Source of the DNA: Prevotella sp. oral taxon 376
GTDB lineage: Bacteria; Bacteroidota; Bacteroidia; Bacteroidales; Bacteroidaceae
Assembly (NCBI RefSeq): GCF_003043945.1
Contig: NZ_PYXG01000002.1
Location: 372,001-436,000 of the forward strand
Length of the DNA: 64,000 nt
Direction of reading: 5' to 3'
Of the stretch, positions 43,948 to 52,145 are shown piece after piece (position 1 is the stretch's first letter; every line of letters begins with the position of its first letter). The translations under genes were made by a program, and so were the position numbers. The notes under the pieces are model-generated. The model did not search any database, was not told where the DNA came from, and was given only the letters and a program-made list of their open reading frames with translations.

Positions 43948-44211
43948 TCATATTACCACTTTTACGGATTTTATCGCCACCTTCATTTTTACCGAAAGGC
44001 ATCTCCCGTATGGGAAGCGGATAACGATGGTAGCCGGACAGATGGTGGCATCCGGCATCCCCATGCGCTCCACACTGGTATGCCGTCGCTCAACATCCGT
44101 CTTGCTCATAAGTATTCCATGGTGCATATCCATAAAAACGCACACGCCCGACATAGCCACGCCATGCCGACTGAACCCGGTTTTGACAACGACGCGTGCC
44201 TTACCTGTCAT
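43948..44211 (-). CDS. Small basic protein of unknown function downstream of trpF
   Basis: 87 residues (MTGKARVVVKTGFSRHGVAM). Strong wobble-position GC, similar to neighbours, supports coding. The protein is basic with several Cys, His and Met residues (VCVFMDMHHGILM; MGMPDATICPATIV). It starts 18 bp after the trpF stop, just after an AAAAG sequence, so it would be a second gene of the trpF transcript. It has no recognised domain and no homologue I can name. The alternative is an untranslated 3' region. Confidence 0.45.
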   Translation of the reverse strand: MTGKARVVVKTGFSRHGVAMSGVCVFMDMHHGILMSKTDVERRHTSVERMGMPDATICPATIVIRFPYGRCLSVKMKVAIKSVKVVI

Positions 44212-44229
44212 CTTTTTGTGTGAATGACT

Positions 44230-44946
44230 TTATTTCTCCCTGACCTCCTGAATGAATCTGCGCAATTTCATAACATCCTTTACGCCAGGCTTTACCTCAA
44301 AACGACTATTCAAATCAATACCCGCAAACATCGGATGAGTCAAAGCCCTCACGCTCCCAGCATCGTCAGGACCTATGCCCCCACTCAGAAAAAACGGAAT
44401 ATCACCGTCATACTGCCGGAGCACAGACCAGTCGAAATGCTCACCGCTTCCATCTATAGCCTTGCGTTTGATATCAAAAAGGAACATGTCTACGGCACCT
44501 CTGTAAGCTCTGCACTTCTTGAAGTCCCCAACGCCAGAGACACGGATGGTCTTAATAATCTTTATACCGGGACGAATGTCGGGGTCAAGCGTAAGGCGCA
44601 GGTTCTCACAAGTCTCTCGGGGCTCGTCTCCATGCAATTGAATATAATCGAGGCTATAATTAAATACGCGTGTAACGATATTCTGGGGCATATCATCAAC
44701 AAACACCCCCACCCGCTTAGGTTGAGTCTTAGAATCCGCTGTTGCGCCATATTCTCCTTGGCTCCGGCGAAGACGCTCCTCGCTATAATCGGGAATGATA
44801 CCTGCCTGGGCACTGATCATCTGCACATATCGGGGACTCTGAGGCCAGAAAACAAAGCCTATCATATCGACACCCAGTACCGCAACTTCGCGGATATTCT
44901 CGGATTCTCGCATGCCGCAAACCTTTATCAACATAGTCATATTCAT
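44230..44946 (-). CDS. trpF: Phosphoribosylanthranilate isomerase
   Basis: 238 residues. Converts PRA to CdRP, step 3 of tryptophan synthesis, in a TIM barrel. Seen: IKVCGMR with the catalytic Cys (residue 9), GFVFWPQSPRYV, KRVGVFVDDMP, DYIQLHGDEP, catalytic Asp in MFLFDIKR, and the phosphate-binding FFLSGGIGPDDA. It stands alone, with no other trp genes around it; other Bacteroidetes keep trpF in the trp operon. There are alternative starts at Met3 and Met5. Promoter is excellent. Confidence 0.95.
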   Translation of the reverse strand: MNMTMLIKVCGMRESENIREVAVLGVDMIGFVFWPQSPRYVQMISAQAGIIPDYSEERLRRSQGEYGATADSKTQPKRVGVFVDDMPQNIVTRVFNYSLDYIQLHGDEPRETCENLRLTLDPDIRPGIKIIKTIRVSGVGDFKKCRAYRGAVDMFLFDIKRKAIDGSGEHFDWSVLRQYDGDIPFFLSGGIGPDDAGSVRALTHPMFAGIDLNSRFEVKPGVKDVMKLRRFIQEVREK

Positions 44947-44967
44947 TTATAATGCCCAAAGTAGTTG

Positions 44968-44999
44968 CAAAGATAAGGCTTCCTTTTGGATTATCCAAA
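44968..44999 (-). promoter_or_regulatory. trpF promoter
   Basis: Minus-strand -7 TATCTTTG (44975-44968) and -33 TTTG (44999-44996), 20 bp apart. The start site is near 44964, too close to the ATG to allow a long attenuating leader. Confidence 0.85.
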
Positions 45000-45043
45000 G
45001 CCTTCCCTAAAAACTTTCATAGACTTCCTGTTGCTTCCCGCTT

Positions 45044-45130
45044 GGCAATATCGGCGACTTCGTGCGACAAAATCGCCGATTTCGTCCTTCAATTTCGCCG
45101 ATTTCGTCAGACAATATCGGCGAAATTGTC
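45044..45130. repeat. Family B palindrome array, four 21-bp units at 22-bp period
   Basis: Units start at 45044, 45066, 45088 and 45110 with single-base linkers (C, C, A). The second unit runs GACAAAATC-GCC-GATTTCGTC; the others differ at a few positions. As in the 12.5-kb copy, the third unit begins TTC instead of GAC. The array begins 45 bp upstream of the -33 box of trpF. Confidence 0.93.
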
Positions 45131-45487
45131 AAACGAATAACGGCTGACAGCCGATTTGTTTATGTCCGGGCGACTTCCTCTTCTCCCTCGTTTTCCCCTC
45201 CGCCTCCTATACCTATTATAATAAGGTATATGCTATAGAGGGCTCACAGCTAATGCGACGGAAATAGAAAAAATGCAAGGAATGATGTAATAAAGCCCAG
45301 ATTCCATCGTTTTCTAAATGTATACCAACCACAAAAGCAGATGAATGGCCTATGAAGTATTTTACCCCAGAAGAAATGGAGCCGTCTGAAAAGACCCTGA
45401 GTTTTATCCGGCAATTCGCAAGAAACTATCATGCCCTTCACGCAAAGGGGAATAATATGTCCAATTGTCTAAACTAAAATCTCTGCC
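45131..45487. other. Gene-free interval before rpe
   Basis: About 350 bp between the family B array and rpe. The only frames of note are short minus-strand ones (about 60 codons) without protein character. CGGCTGACAGCCG (45140-45152) forms a short hairpin. No TAnnTTTG box is recognised ahead of rpe, so its promoter is not explained. Confidence 0.45.
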
Positions 45488-46141
45488 ATGAAGAAAATAA
45501 TGGTATCCCCTTCTCTGCTCTCCGCCGACTTCCTCAATATACAAAAGGAGGTGGAAATGATCAACCAGAGTGATGCCGACTGGCTTCATATGGATGTAAT
45601 GGACGGTGTCTTTGTTCCGAATATATCGTTTGGATTCCCCATACTATCCGCTGTTTCAAAGATATCCAAGAAGCCCCTTGACACCCATTTCATGATTGTG
45701 CAGCCTGAAAAGTATATCAAGGAAGCTAAAGAATCCGGAGTCTACATGATGACTATCCATCAAGAAGCCTGCCTGCACCTCAATCGCACAATCCATGCCA
45801 TACGCAATGCGGGCATGAAAGTAGGAGTGGCACTAAACCCCTCCACGCCAGTAAACACCCTGGAAGATGTAATCAACGATATCGACATGGTGCTGCTGAT
45901 GAGTGTCAATCCGGGCTTCAGCTCTCAGAAGTTCATAGAGAATACTATTGGCAAAATAGCACGACTGGGCAAACTCATTGCTGACAGCGGAAGTAAGGCC
46001 CTCATTGAAGTTGACGGCGGGGTGCAAAGTGAAACCGCCCCACGCCTCGTTGAGGCCGGAGTCGATGTGCTGGTGAGCGGAAGCTATGTATTCAGATCAA
46101 ACAATCCAATAGCTACAATTCACGCCCTAAAGAATCTCTGA
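45488..46141 (+). CDS. rpe: Ribulose-phosphate 3-epimerase
   Basis: 217 residues. Interconverts ribulose-5-P and xylulose-5-P in the pentose phosphate pathway. Metal-binding and catalytic motifs: SPSLLSADF, HMDVMDGVFVPNISFG (metal His and the first catalytic Asp), MIVQPEKYI, GVALNPSTP, MSVNPGFSSQKF and EVDGGVQSE (second catalytic Asp). Full length. Its stop is 2 bp from the convergent ECF sigma gene's stop. Confidence 0.95.
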   Translation: MKKIMVSPSLLSADFLNIQKEVEMINQSDADWLHMDVMDGVFVPNISFGFPILSAVSKISKKPLDTHFMIVQPEKYIKEAKESGVYMMTIHQEACLHLNRTIHAIRNAGMKVGVALNPSTPVNTLEDVINDIDMVLLMSVNPGFSSQKFIENTIGKIARLGKLIADSGSKALIEVDGGVQSETAPRLVEAGVDVLVSGSYVFRSNNPIATIHALKNL

Positions 46142-46143
46142 TT

Positions 46144-46740
46144 CTAATCGGACATTAAGGTGATGTGATTGGTCTTGGCCATTTTGCGAAGGTTCAAGAT
46201 GGCATAACGCATGCGCCCAAGGGATGTGTTGATGCTCACATTCGTGATTTCGGCAATTTCCTTGAAAGAAAGTTCCTGATAGAAACGCATGAACACCACC
46301 TCGCGCTGGGTCTCTGGAAGCATTTCCATCATTCTCCGCACATCGCCAGAGACTTCTTCCCTTATATGCACATTCTCTATATTGCCGTCAAGCAACTCCG
46401 TTCCGCGGATATTCGAAAGGTCATTGTCTTCGTTAGCCTCCACCATATGTTCGTTTCGTTGCGAACGGTAAAGGTCCATTATGACATTGTGGGCTATACG
46501 GATAAGCCATGCGGAAAACTTCCCGGTGGGTGAATATTTGCCTTCCTGCATTTTGATGATGACCTTAACGAAAGTATCCTGGAATATGTCATTGGCTTTT
46601 TCGCGGTCTCTGACCACAAACAAAATGTATGAAAAAAGCTTCGCTTTATTGCGTTCCAACAATAGATCGAAAGCCTCAACGCTACCGTCAATATAAGAAA
46701 GAGCCAACTCTTCGTCGGTCATCTTACTGAAAATACTCAT
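46144..46740 (-). CDS. RNA polymerase sigma factor, ECF subfamily
   Basis: 198 residues, with region 2 (about 20-90; KLFSYILFVVRDREKANDIF, then QDTFVKVIIKM) and region 4 (about 130-185; RMMEMLPETQREVVFMRFYQ, then SFKEIAEITN). No sigma 1.1, 1.2 or 3 regions, so ECF class. No anti-sigma gene follows or precedes it, which is the usual partner arrangement; some Bacteroidetes ECF factors act alone. It has two copies of an upstream promoter block and a hairpin region between them. Regulon unknown. Confidence 0.93.
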   Translation of the reverse strand: MSIFSKMTDEELALSYIDGSVEAFDLLLERNKAKLFSYILFVVRDREKANDIFQDTFVKVIIKMQEGKYSPTGKFSAWLIRIAHNVIMDLYRSQRNEHMVEANEDNDLSNIRGTELLDGNIENVHIREEVSGDVRRMMEMLPETQREVVFMRFYQELSFKEIAEITNVSINTSLGRMRYAILNLRKMAKTNHITLMSD

Positions 46741-46822
46741 TTCCTTTAACTTTTAAATTGGAGTAAAGGTTTTGCGATAGGCTTCTTTCTATTTATTGTT
46801 TGAAGACTGTTAATATTCGTTG

Positions 46823-46854
46823 CAAATATAAAAGTTTTCTTTGATTTGGCCAAA
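46823..46854 (-). promoter_or_regulatory. Proximal promoter (P1) of the ECF sigma gene
   Basis: Minus-strand -7 TATATTTG (46830-46823) and -33 TTTG (46854-46851), 20 bp apart. Leader about 80 nt. The 23-bp region around the -33 box recurs 141 bp upstream. Confidence 0.82.
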
Positions 46855-46883
46855 TTTTTAACATAAAAGTTACTATTCTTCAC

Positions 46884-46960
46884 AAGAAAAGAGGTTGGCG
46901 CAGGATGCTACCAACCTCAAATTCAATGTTTCGAAAATGTCGAAACCCATGAAAAACATG
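46884..46960 (-). ncRNA. Candidate small RNA or terminated leader between two promoter copies
   Basis: Transcription from the distal promoter would start near 46960. The RNA contains GTTTCGA/TCGAAAC (46928-46946), a perfect 7-bp hairpin with a 5-nt loop, then GAGGTTGG/CCAACCTC (46891-46918), an 8-bp stem followed on the minus strand by TTTTCTT, a terminator-like end. About 75 nt with no reading frame. The alternative is that it is an attenuated part of the sigma-factor leader. Confidence 0.45.
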
Positions 46961-46963
46961 CCT

Positions 46964-46995
46964 CAAATATAAATTTTAATTTTGAAAAAAGCAAA
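46964..46995 (-). promoter_or_regulatory. Distal promoter (P2), duplicate of the ECF sigma promoter
   Basis: Minus-strand -7 TATATTTG (46971-46964) and -33 TTTG (46995-46992), 20 bp apart, with the same -7 box, same spacing and near-identical -33 surroundings as P1. Confidence 0.78.
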
Positions 46996-47030
46996 TTTTT
47001 AACATAAAAAGTTACGAAATTCATTAAAAA

Positions 47031-47060
47031 GACCCCGTCTTCCAATATGACGGGGCTGCT
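47031..47060 (-). terminator. Terminator of the glycogen (GH57) operon
   Basis: GACCCCGTC and GACGGGG (47031-47055) form a 7-bp GC-rich stem; on the minus strand it ends in five T. It lies 24 bp past the GH57 stop. Confidence 0.85.
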
Positions 47061-47083
47061 TTTCGATGTCATTCTTTCGAAAA

Positions 47084-48472
47084 TCATTCGGATTTCTTTG
47101 AAGAGGTTTTCTTCGGCGAAGTCTTTTTCAAGGCCGGTTTTCCCCCTATCTGGGCACGAAGTTTATCGCTCGCGGTTTCAATCTTTTCTATCTTTGCTTG
47201 CAAACGGGTGATTTCCTTGTCTTTCATTTCAATCTCGTCGCCCTGATTTTTAATAGTGGTAAGCAAACTTTCCAGTTCGTCGTTATCTATATCTTCCGGA
47301 TAAAGATTGTTCACTCGGGTAACGAAATCACCCAGAATATTCATGTAGTTGGTGAACGCGTCAAACGGAGATGTATAAATGCCACGGTCAATACCCACCC
47401 CGGAAGACTTAGTAGTCATGAAACGGAAATTGTTGGTAGCCTGCAAATAGTCCCAATCCTGATTGATACGGGGATCATTGGCAATACGAACACGGTCGGC
47501 TACACTATAGAGTTTGTTGAATGCCTCGCGCTGCATAGGGTTGCCCAACCATGTGGAAACATCACGCTCCTCGTCCATCCACGAAAGCGTATCTGGAACA
47601 TCGAGCGCACCCGCACTCTTCATCTTCAGGCAGACCTCCGTAGGGGTGGAGAATGTGATGCCCTTAGCCTTTGCACATGCCGGTAATGCTTTGAGGAATT
47701 CCAAGATATTGCTCGATAAAGGCTGGGAGATCCCGAGCGCATACAAGTTCATGAAAATGCCATAAAACTGCTCTTCTTCTGGACAATCCGCAATCTTCTG
47801 AATATAATTGTCAGCAAACAGAGGATAACCTTCCCAGTCGCTATTATTGAAGCGTAGTGAGATATCATCACTCAAATTCACATCGCGGAGCAAGAGCTTG
47901 AGACTTGGAGCTAAAGCCGAATGATAGATATAATGTGGAGACTTCCAACCTAATACATGCTTTGCACCTTCAGTAAGCATTCCTTTGAAACCTAACTGGG
48001 AAGCCTGCAGACCAATATCGTCGCTATAGATAAGTCCCGAATTACGAAGGATCTGGGGAGTATGACCGAAATACTCCTTGACTTTTTCCATCTGACGCTT
48101 AACTTCCGCGGCAAAGCTCTCCTCGTTGGTTAATGAAGCAAGCCCATGGGAATAAGGCTCCGCGAGGAACTCCACACATCCAGTTTCGCTCAGCTCCTGT
48201 AACTTCTCAAGCACTTGGGGAGCATGCATTTCTAACTGCTCCATACCCACTCCCGATAGCGAGAAAGCCACCTTGAATTCCTTTCCGTTTTCCTTAATCA
48301 TCTCGCCGATGGCATTCAAGGCCGGCATGTAGGAACGCTCCGCAATATCTGTTATGGAACGCTCATTCTCGTAATCATCATAATAATAATGATCAGTACC
48401 GATATCAAAAAAGCGATATCGCCTCAGATGAATAACCTGGTGTATCTCAAAATATAAACAAATCGTCTTCAT
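47084..48472 (-). CDS. GH57 family alpha-glucanase (glycogen-associated)
   Basis: 462 residues. The GH57 fold is shown by the N-terminal block CLYFEIHQVIHLRRYRFFDI, the EFLAEPYSHGLASL segment with the probable nucleophile Glu, and NSGLIYSDDIGLQASQLGFK with the probable acid Asp. Residues about 400-462 are a coiled coil (EMKDKEITRLQAKIEKIE) ending in a Lys/Ser-rich tail (KKTSPKKTSSKKS), which is unusual for this family. Third gene of the operon debranching enzyme-GT4-GH57, a conserved Bacteroidetes glycogen-handling set. The exact product specificity (alpha-amylase or 4-alpha-glucanotransferase) is not decidable by eye. Confidence 0.88.
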   Translation of the reverse strand: MKTICLYFEIHQVIHLRRYRFFDIGTDHYYYDDYENERSITDIAERSYMPALNAIGEMIKENGKEFKVAFSLSGVGMEQLEMHAPQVLEKLQELSETGCVEFLAEPYSHGLASLTNEESFAAEVKRQMEKVKEYFGHTPQILRNSGLIYSDDIGLQASQLGFKGMLTEGAKHVLGWKSPHYIYHSALAPSLKLLLRDVNLSDDISLRFNNSDWEGYPLFADNYIQKIADCPEEEQFYGIFMNLYALGISQPLSSNILEFLKALPACAKAKGITFSTPTEVCLKMKSAGALDVPDTLSWMDEERDVSTWLGNPMQREAFNKLYSVADRVRIANDPRINQDWDYLQATNNFRFMTTKSSGVGIDRGIYTSPFDAFTNYMNILGDFVTRVNNLYPEDIDNDELESLLTTIKNQGDEIEMKDKEITRLQAKIEKIETASDKLRAQIGGKPALKKTSPKKTSSKKSE

Positions 48473-48587
48473 ATTCTTATTATATTAATTGTTTTTTAAA
48501 AGATGACTTTCTACTCTCCTTTTCGTGTTTCCCATACGGAAAAAGATAACCTTTCATACGGGTTGCCTACAGCCTTTTACCTAAACA

Positions 48588-49856
48588 CTATGTCCAGCCG
48601 AGTGTGCGCTCATAAAGTTTATAAATCCAGGCACCTACCTTCTCCCATGTAATCTGGTCGACTTCCTTTTTCCCTTCTTCTTGCAGATAGCGGAAAAGGC
48701 TCTCGTTATGGCAAATGGAATAAATCGCATCGGCCATTGCGTGAATATCCCAGTAATCTACCTTTATACAGTTATTCAGAATCTCGGCGCATCCACTTTG
48801 TTTGGAGATAATCGATGGCGTGCCACATTGCATGGCTTCCAAAGGAGAAATTCCAAAAGGCTCACTCACAGACGGCATTACATACACATCAGAGTCTTTC
48901 AGGCATTCGTAAACTTGTTTTCCTCGCATAAAACCTGGGAAATGAAACCTATCGGCTATACCCCGTTCGGCTGCCAGATAAATCATCTGATCCATCATGT
49001 CTCCTGAACCTGCCATACAAAAGCGAACATTGCGCGTGCGGTGGAGCACCATGTTCGCTGCTTCGACAAAGTATTCTGGACCCTTCTGCATTGTCAGGCG
49101 TCCAAGGAAAGTAACAACTTTTTCCTTTCCCGTATGATCCGGGCGAGGAATATCCTGCAATTCCTGGCGGAGCGGATACACGGCATTATGCACCGTGAAG
49201 CACTTGCGTGGATCCTGGTGATACTGATTTATAACGGTCTGACGAGTCAACTCACTCACGCACATAATGCAGTCCGCATTGTCCATACCATCCTTCTCAA
49301 TGCTATAGACGGTTGGATTTACATGACCGCGGCTGCGGTCGAAATCAGTAGCATGAACATGAATGCACAATGATTTTCCGGAAACATGCTTTGCATGAAT
49401 GCCAGCAGGATAAGTGAGCCAGTCATGGGCATGGATAATATCGTAATCAAAGGTACGGGCTACCACGCCGGCAATTACAGAGTAGTTATTGATTTCTTCA
49501 TGTAGGTTCTTAGGATAGCCGCCTGCAAACTCCATAGCACCCAAGTCATTAACATGCATATAATTGAAATCACCATAGATGTGGTCGCGAAGTTGATAAT
49601 AAAGCTCCGGTTCCATGATTTTCCCTATACGGCTCTTTAGGTAGTCATAGTCAATATCCCGATAGGTTATGGGCACGCAGTTCATCGCCACCAAATTCGC
49701 TGCCGATCGGTCTTCATCGCCGAAAGGTTTAGGCAGGCACAAGATTGTCTCCACCTTGCCCAAGGCATGCAATCCCTGTGAGATGCCATAATTGGCCGTT
49801 GCCAAACCGCCATATACATGAGGAGGATACTCCCATCCAAACATTAAAACTTTCAT
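48588..49856 (-). CDS. GT4-type glycosyltransferase (glycogen synthase-like)
   Basis: 422 residues with the GT-B fold. N-terminal glycine-rich loop FGWEYPPHVYGGLATANYG binding the donor, the DIIHAHDWLTYPAG motif, and the C-terminal nucleotide-sugar motif PSVSEPFGISPLEAMQCGTP with the conserved E-x7-E pair. The sequence looks like the GT4/MalA family placed with glycogen debranching enzymes in Bacteroidetes, and may be the true glycogen synthase here, since no GlgA or GlgC is present. Second gene of the glycogen operon; 17 bp after the debranching enzyme. The gap to the GH57 gene is 115 bp. Confidence 0.88.
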   Translation of the reverse strand: MKVLMFGWEYPPHVYGGLATANYGISQGLHALGKVETILCLPKPFGDEDRSAANLVAMNCVPITYRDIDYDYLKSRIGKIMEPELYYQLRDHIYGDFNYMHVNDLGAMEFAGGYPKNLHEEINNYSVIAGVVARTFDYDIIHAHDWLTYPAGIHAKHVSGKSLCIHVHATDFDRSRGHVNPTVYSIEKDGMDNADCIMCVSELTRQTVINQYHQDPRKCFTVHNAVYPLRQELQDIPRPDHTGKEKVVTFLGRLTMQKGPEYFVEAANMVLHRTRNVRFCMAGSGDMMDQMIYLAAERGIADRFHFPGFMRGKQVYECLKDSDVYVMPSVSEPFGISPLEAMQCGTPSIISKQSGCAEILNNCIKVDYWDIHAMADAIYSICHNESLFRYLQEEGKKEVDQITWEKVGAWIYKLYERTLGWT

Positions 49857-49873
49857 GGTGATGCCCTCCTTAT

Positions 49874-51820
49874 TTAATATGTATATTTTTCAAGCAGCTC
49901 AAGTGTACGAAGCACTTCAGCCACATTCATCGTATATGAGATTGCCCCGCGCCCCCTGAATGGTGGATTCCCATCGAAGAGTTCTGGCAAAGTGCCCAAA
50001 CAATGATAGAACATCTCATCCTCATATCCTACCATCTGGCGCTCAACAAAGCTCAGACGCGTACGCTTATAGAGTTTCAGGCAGGCTTCCATGTAGAAAC
50101 CACCCAACCAAGGCCAGGCCGTACCCTGATGATAAGCAAAGTCGCGCTGATTCTGCGGCCCCACATACATGGGATTGTAACCGCCGCTCTTCGGGGAGAG
50201 CGAGCGCAGTCCTTTAGGAGTTAGCAATTCTCGGGTACAAATATCAATGATGTTCTTTTTCTGTTGCTGATCCAACGGTGAATAATCAAATGCGACAGGA
50301 AATATCATATTCGGCCGAACGCTCCAGTCTACCATCATACCATCTACATAGTCATATAGATATCCATACTCATTGAGAAAAGTTTCCAAAAACGATTGCT
50401 TGCATTTTGCGGCAATTTCCTCCAGATGGTCGGCATATTTATCGTCCTTTCGGTCACGAGCTATCGAGGCCGTAAACATCAAGGCATTATACCATAAAGC
50501 ATTAAACTCGACAATGTATCCATTACGCGGAACAACTGGGCGCCCGTTTGACGCAGAGTTCATCCATGTGATGGGTTCTTCCTTGCCACCGGAAGCATAA
50601 AGAAGTCCATTCTCCTGAAGATCAAGATTGGGATGTTTGCTGTTTTCAATATACCGCATGATCTCCATAAGCAATTGACCATATTTATCGAAACATTGCT
50701 GACGACCACATTCACGGGCATACTGTTGGATACACCATACCGCCCAGAGTGGAACATCTGGCTTCTCGATCTCATAAATCTTCTTGCTAACAGGCTTTCC
50801 CTCCATGAACTCTCGCAATGCGACGGAAGCCGTCTGCATGACCAAGTCATAATAGTCATCTTCTTCTATGGAAAGCGTAAGCCCGGGAAGTGAAATGAAT
50901 GTATCGCGCGCACGACTCTTAAACCATGGATATCCGGCGAGGATGTAGCGGTCGTCGTTTTTCTCGTGAATGCGGAATTGATGAGCCGCATTTACCAGAC
51001 AATGGAAGAAGTTATCACGAGGAGTGCGCTCATCCACCTCCGCCTGAAAGAGTTTTTTCAAGCCAGTGGTCTTGATCTCTGAAACGGCAGCCGAGAAGAC
51101 AACGCTCTCACCCTTGCGGATATTCATCTCGAAATATCCCGGAACATAAAGATCTTCGTTAGAAGCATAACCACGCTGCTGTTCCTTCGGATACTCTATG
51201 CCGCGATACCAGTCGGGCTGGAAGACGAACCCGTTCTTCTTCGAGAACTGCATATAAAGGTCTGGGTAACCTGCATACATACAAGTCTTAATGCCATTGT
51301 CAACAGGTGAATAGTCGCGTGATGCCACTGAGTTTTCATGTGTAAACTGGCGAACGCTCCTAAACGCCAGGAACGGGCGGAAGCGAAGTGTCGTTGCAGA
51401 ATGTGCATCCTCCAGTGTATAGCGGATGAGGATTCTGTCTTCATAATGTTGGAACACCACTTCCTTTTTCAAAATCACGCCTCCCACACGGTAAAGCGTG
51501 GTCGGGACTTTGTCGCAATCAAACTCGCGGATGTATTTATGTCCTTTAGGACTGAAATTGTCGCCCTGATACTTGTGAAGGCCGAGGTTGAACTCTGCTC
51601 CATGCTGGATAACGGTTACATCGAGCGAAGAAAGGAGCACATGGTTGTCATCATCCAGATTAGGCACAGGAACGACGAGCAGGCCATGATATTTCCTCGT
51701 GTTGCAATCCACTATCGAAGAGCATGAGTAGGCACCCGATCGATTGGTACGAAGCAGTTCCTTAGGCAGAGCCTCCTCCAAGTTGGTCATCAGGGCTTTT
51801 TCGAATTTAAGATAGCTCAT
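49874..51820 (-). CDS. Glycogen debranching enzyme (amylo-alpha-1,6-glucosidase)
   Basis: 648 residues. The N-terminal beta-sandwich domain (about 1-260; TNRSGAYSCSSIVDCNTRKY, then HGLLV) and the C-terminal (alpha/alpha)6 barrel (about 280-640) match the GDE_N/GDE_C family. In the barrel: AGYPWFKSRARDTFISLPGL, NGRPVVPRNGYIVEFNALWY, and FAYHQGTAWPWLGGFYMEAC. This is the debranching (alpha-1,6-glucosidase) domain alone, not the bifunctional eukaryotic AGL. First gene of the operon with GT4 and GH57 genes. It has an excellent promoter and a hairpin at the 5' end of the mRNA. Confidence 0.93.
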   Translation of the reverse strand: MSYLKFEKALMTNLEEALPKELLRTNRSGAYSCSSIVDCNTRKYHGLLVVPVPNLDDDNHVLLSSLDVTVIQHGAEFNLGLHKYQGDNFSPKGHKYIREFDCDKVPTTLYRVGGVILKKEVVFQHYEDRILIRYTLEDAHSATTLRFRPFLAFRSVRQFTHENSVASRDYSPVDNGIKTCMYAGYPDLYMQFSKKNGFVFQPDWYRGIEYPKEQQRGYASNEDLYVPGYFEMNIRKGESVVFSAAVSEIKTTGLKKLFQAEVDERTPRDNFFHCLVNAAHQFRIHEKNDDRYILAGYPWFKSRARDTFISLPGLTLSIEEDDYYDLVMQTASVALREFMEGKPVSKKIYEIEKPDVPLWAVWCIQQYARECGRQQCFDKYGQLLMEIMRYIENSKHPNLDLQENGLLYASGGKEEPITWMNSASNGRPVVPRNGYIVEFNALWYNALMFTASIARDRKDDKYADHLEEIAAKCKQSFLETFLNEYGYLYDYVDGMMVDWSVRPNMIFPVAFDYSPLDQQQKKNIIDICTRELLTPKGLRSLSPKSGGYNPMYVGPQNQRDFAYHQGTAWPWLGGFYMEACLKLYKRTRLSFVERQMVGYEDEMFYHCLGTLPELFDGNPPFRGRGAISYTMNVAEVLRTLELLEKYTY

Positions 51821-51902
51821 AGGTTATATGTAAGATTTAGTTATGTAAGATAGCATCAGAATAGATATATCGACATGTTCTGTCGCTATATCATTCTTGC
51901 TT

Positions 51903-51934
51903 CAAAATTACAAAAAAATAAATATAAAACCAAA
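51903..51934 (-). promoter_or_regulatory. Promoter of the glycogen operon
   Basis: Minus-strand -7 TAATTTTG (51910-51903) and -33 TTTG (51934-51931), 20 bp apart. The leader (about 80 nt) starts with an 11-bp hairpin (51864-51892). Confidence 0.85.
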
Positions 51935-52079
51935 TAATTTCTAACTATTTTTCTCAAAACAAATATTTAGTGTCTTACAAAACAAAACCGACAAAGGAAT
52001 TATAAAAGTAGGAGGCGGGCTATACATCGAGAAAAGAAAGAATTTGAGAATTTTCTCCAAACTATAAGTTTATCGGGGA

Positions 52080-52114
52080 AAGAAAAAGAAAGTCCTTCTC
52101 CATCGAGGGACTTT
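52080..52114 (-). terminator. Terminator of the miaA-lipid kinase operon
   Basis: AAAGTCC (52089-52095) pairs with GGGACTTT (52107-52114); the minus-strand end is T-rich. It lies about 30 bp past the lipid kinase stop. Confidence 0.75.
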
Positions 52115-52145
52115 CTAATATTTTGCAACCAGAGTAACCGATATC

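Noticed and set aside
44968..45000. Tryptophan attenuator ahead of trpF
   Set aside because: The promoter is only about 20 nt from the ATG, so there is no room for a leader peptide and alternative hairpins.
45250..45441. 63-codon minus-strand frame
   Set aside because: No promoter, no start context and random composition.
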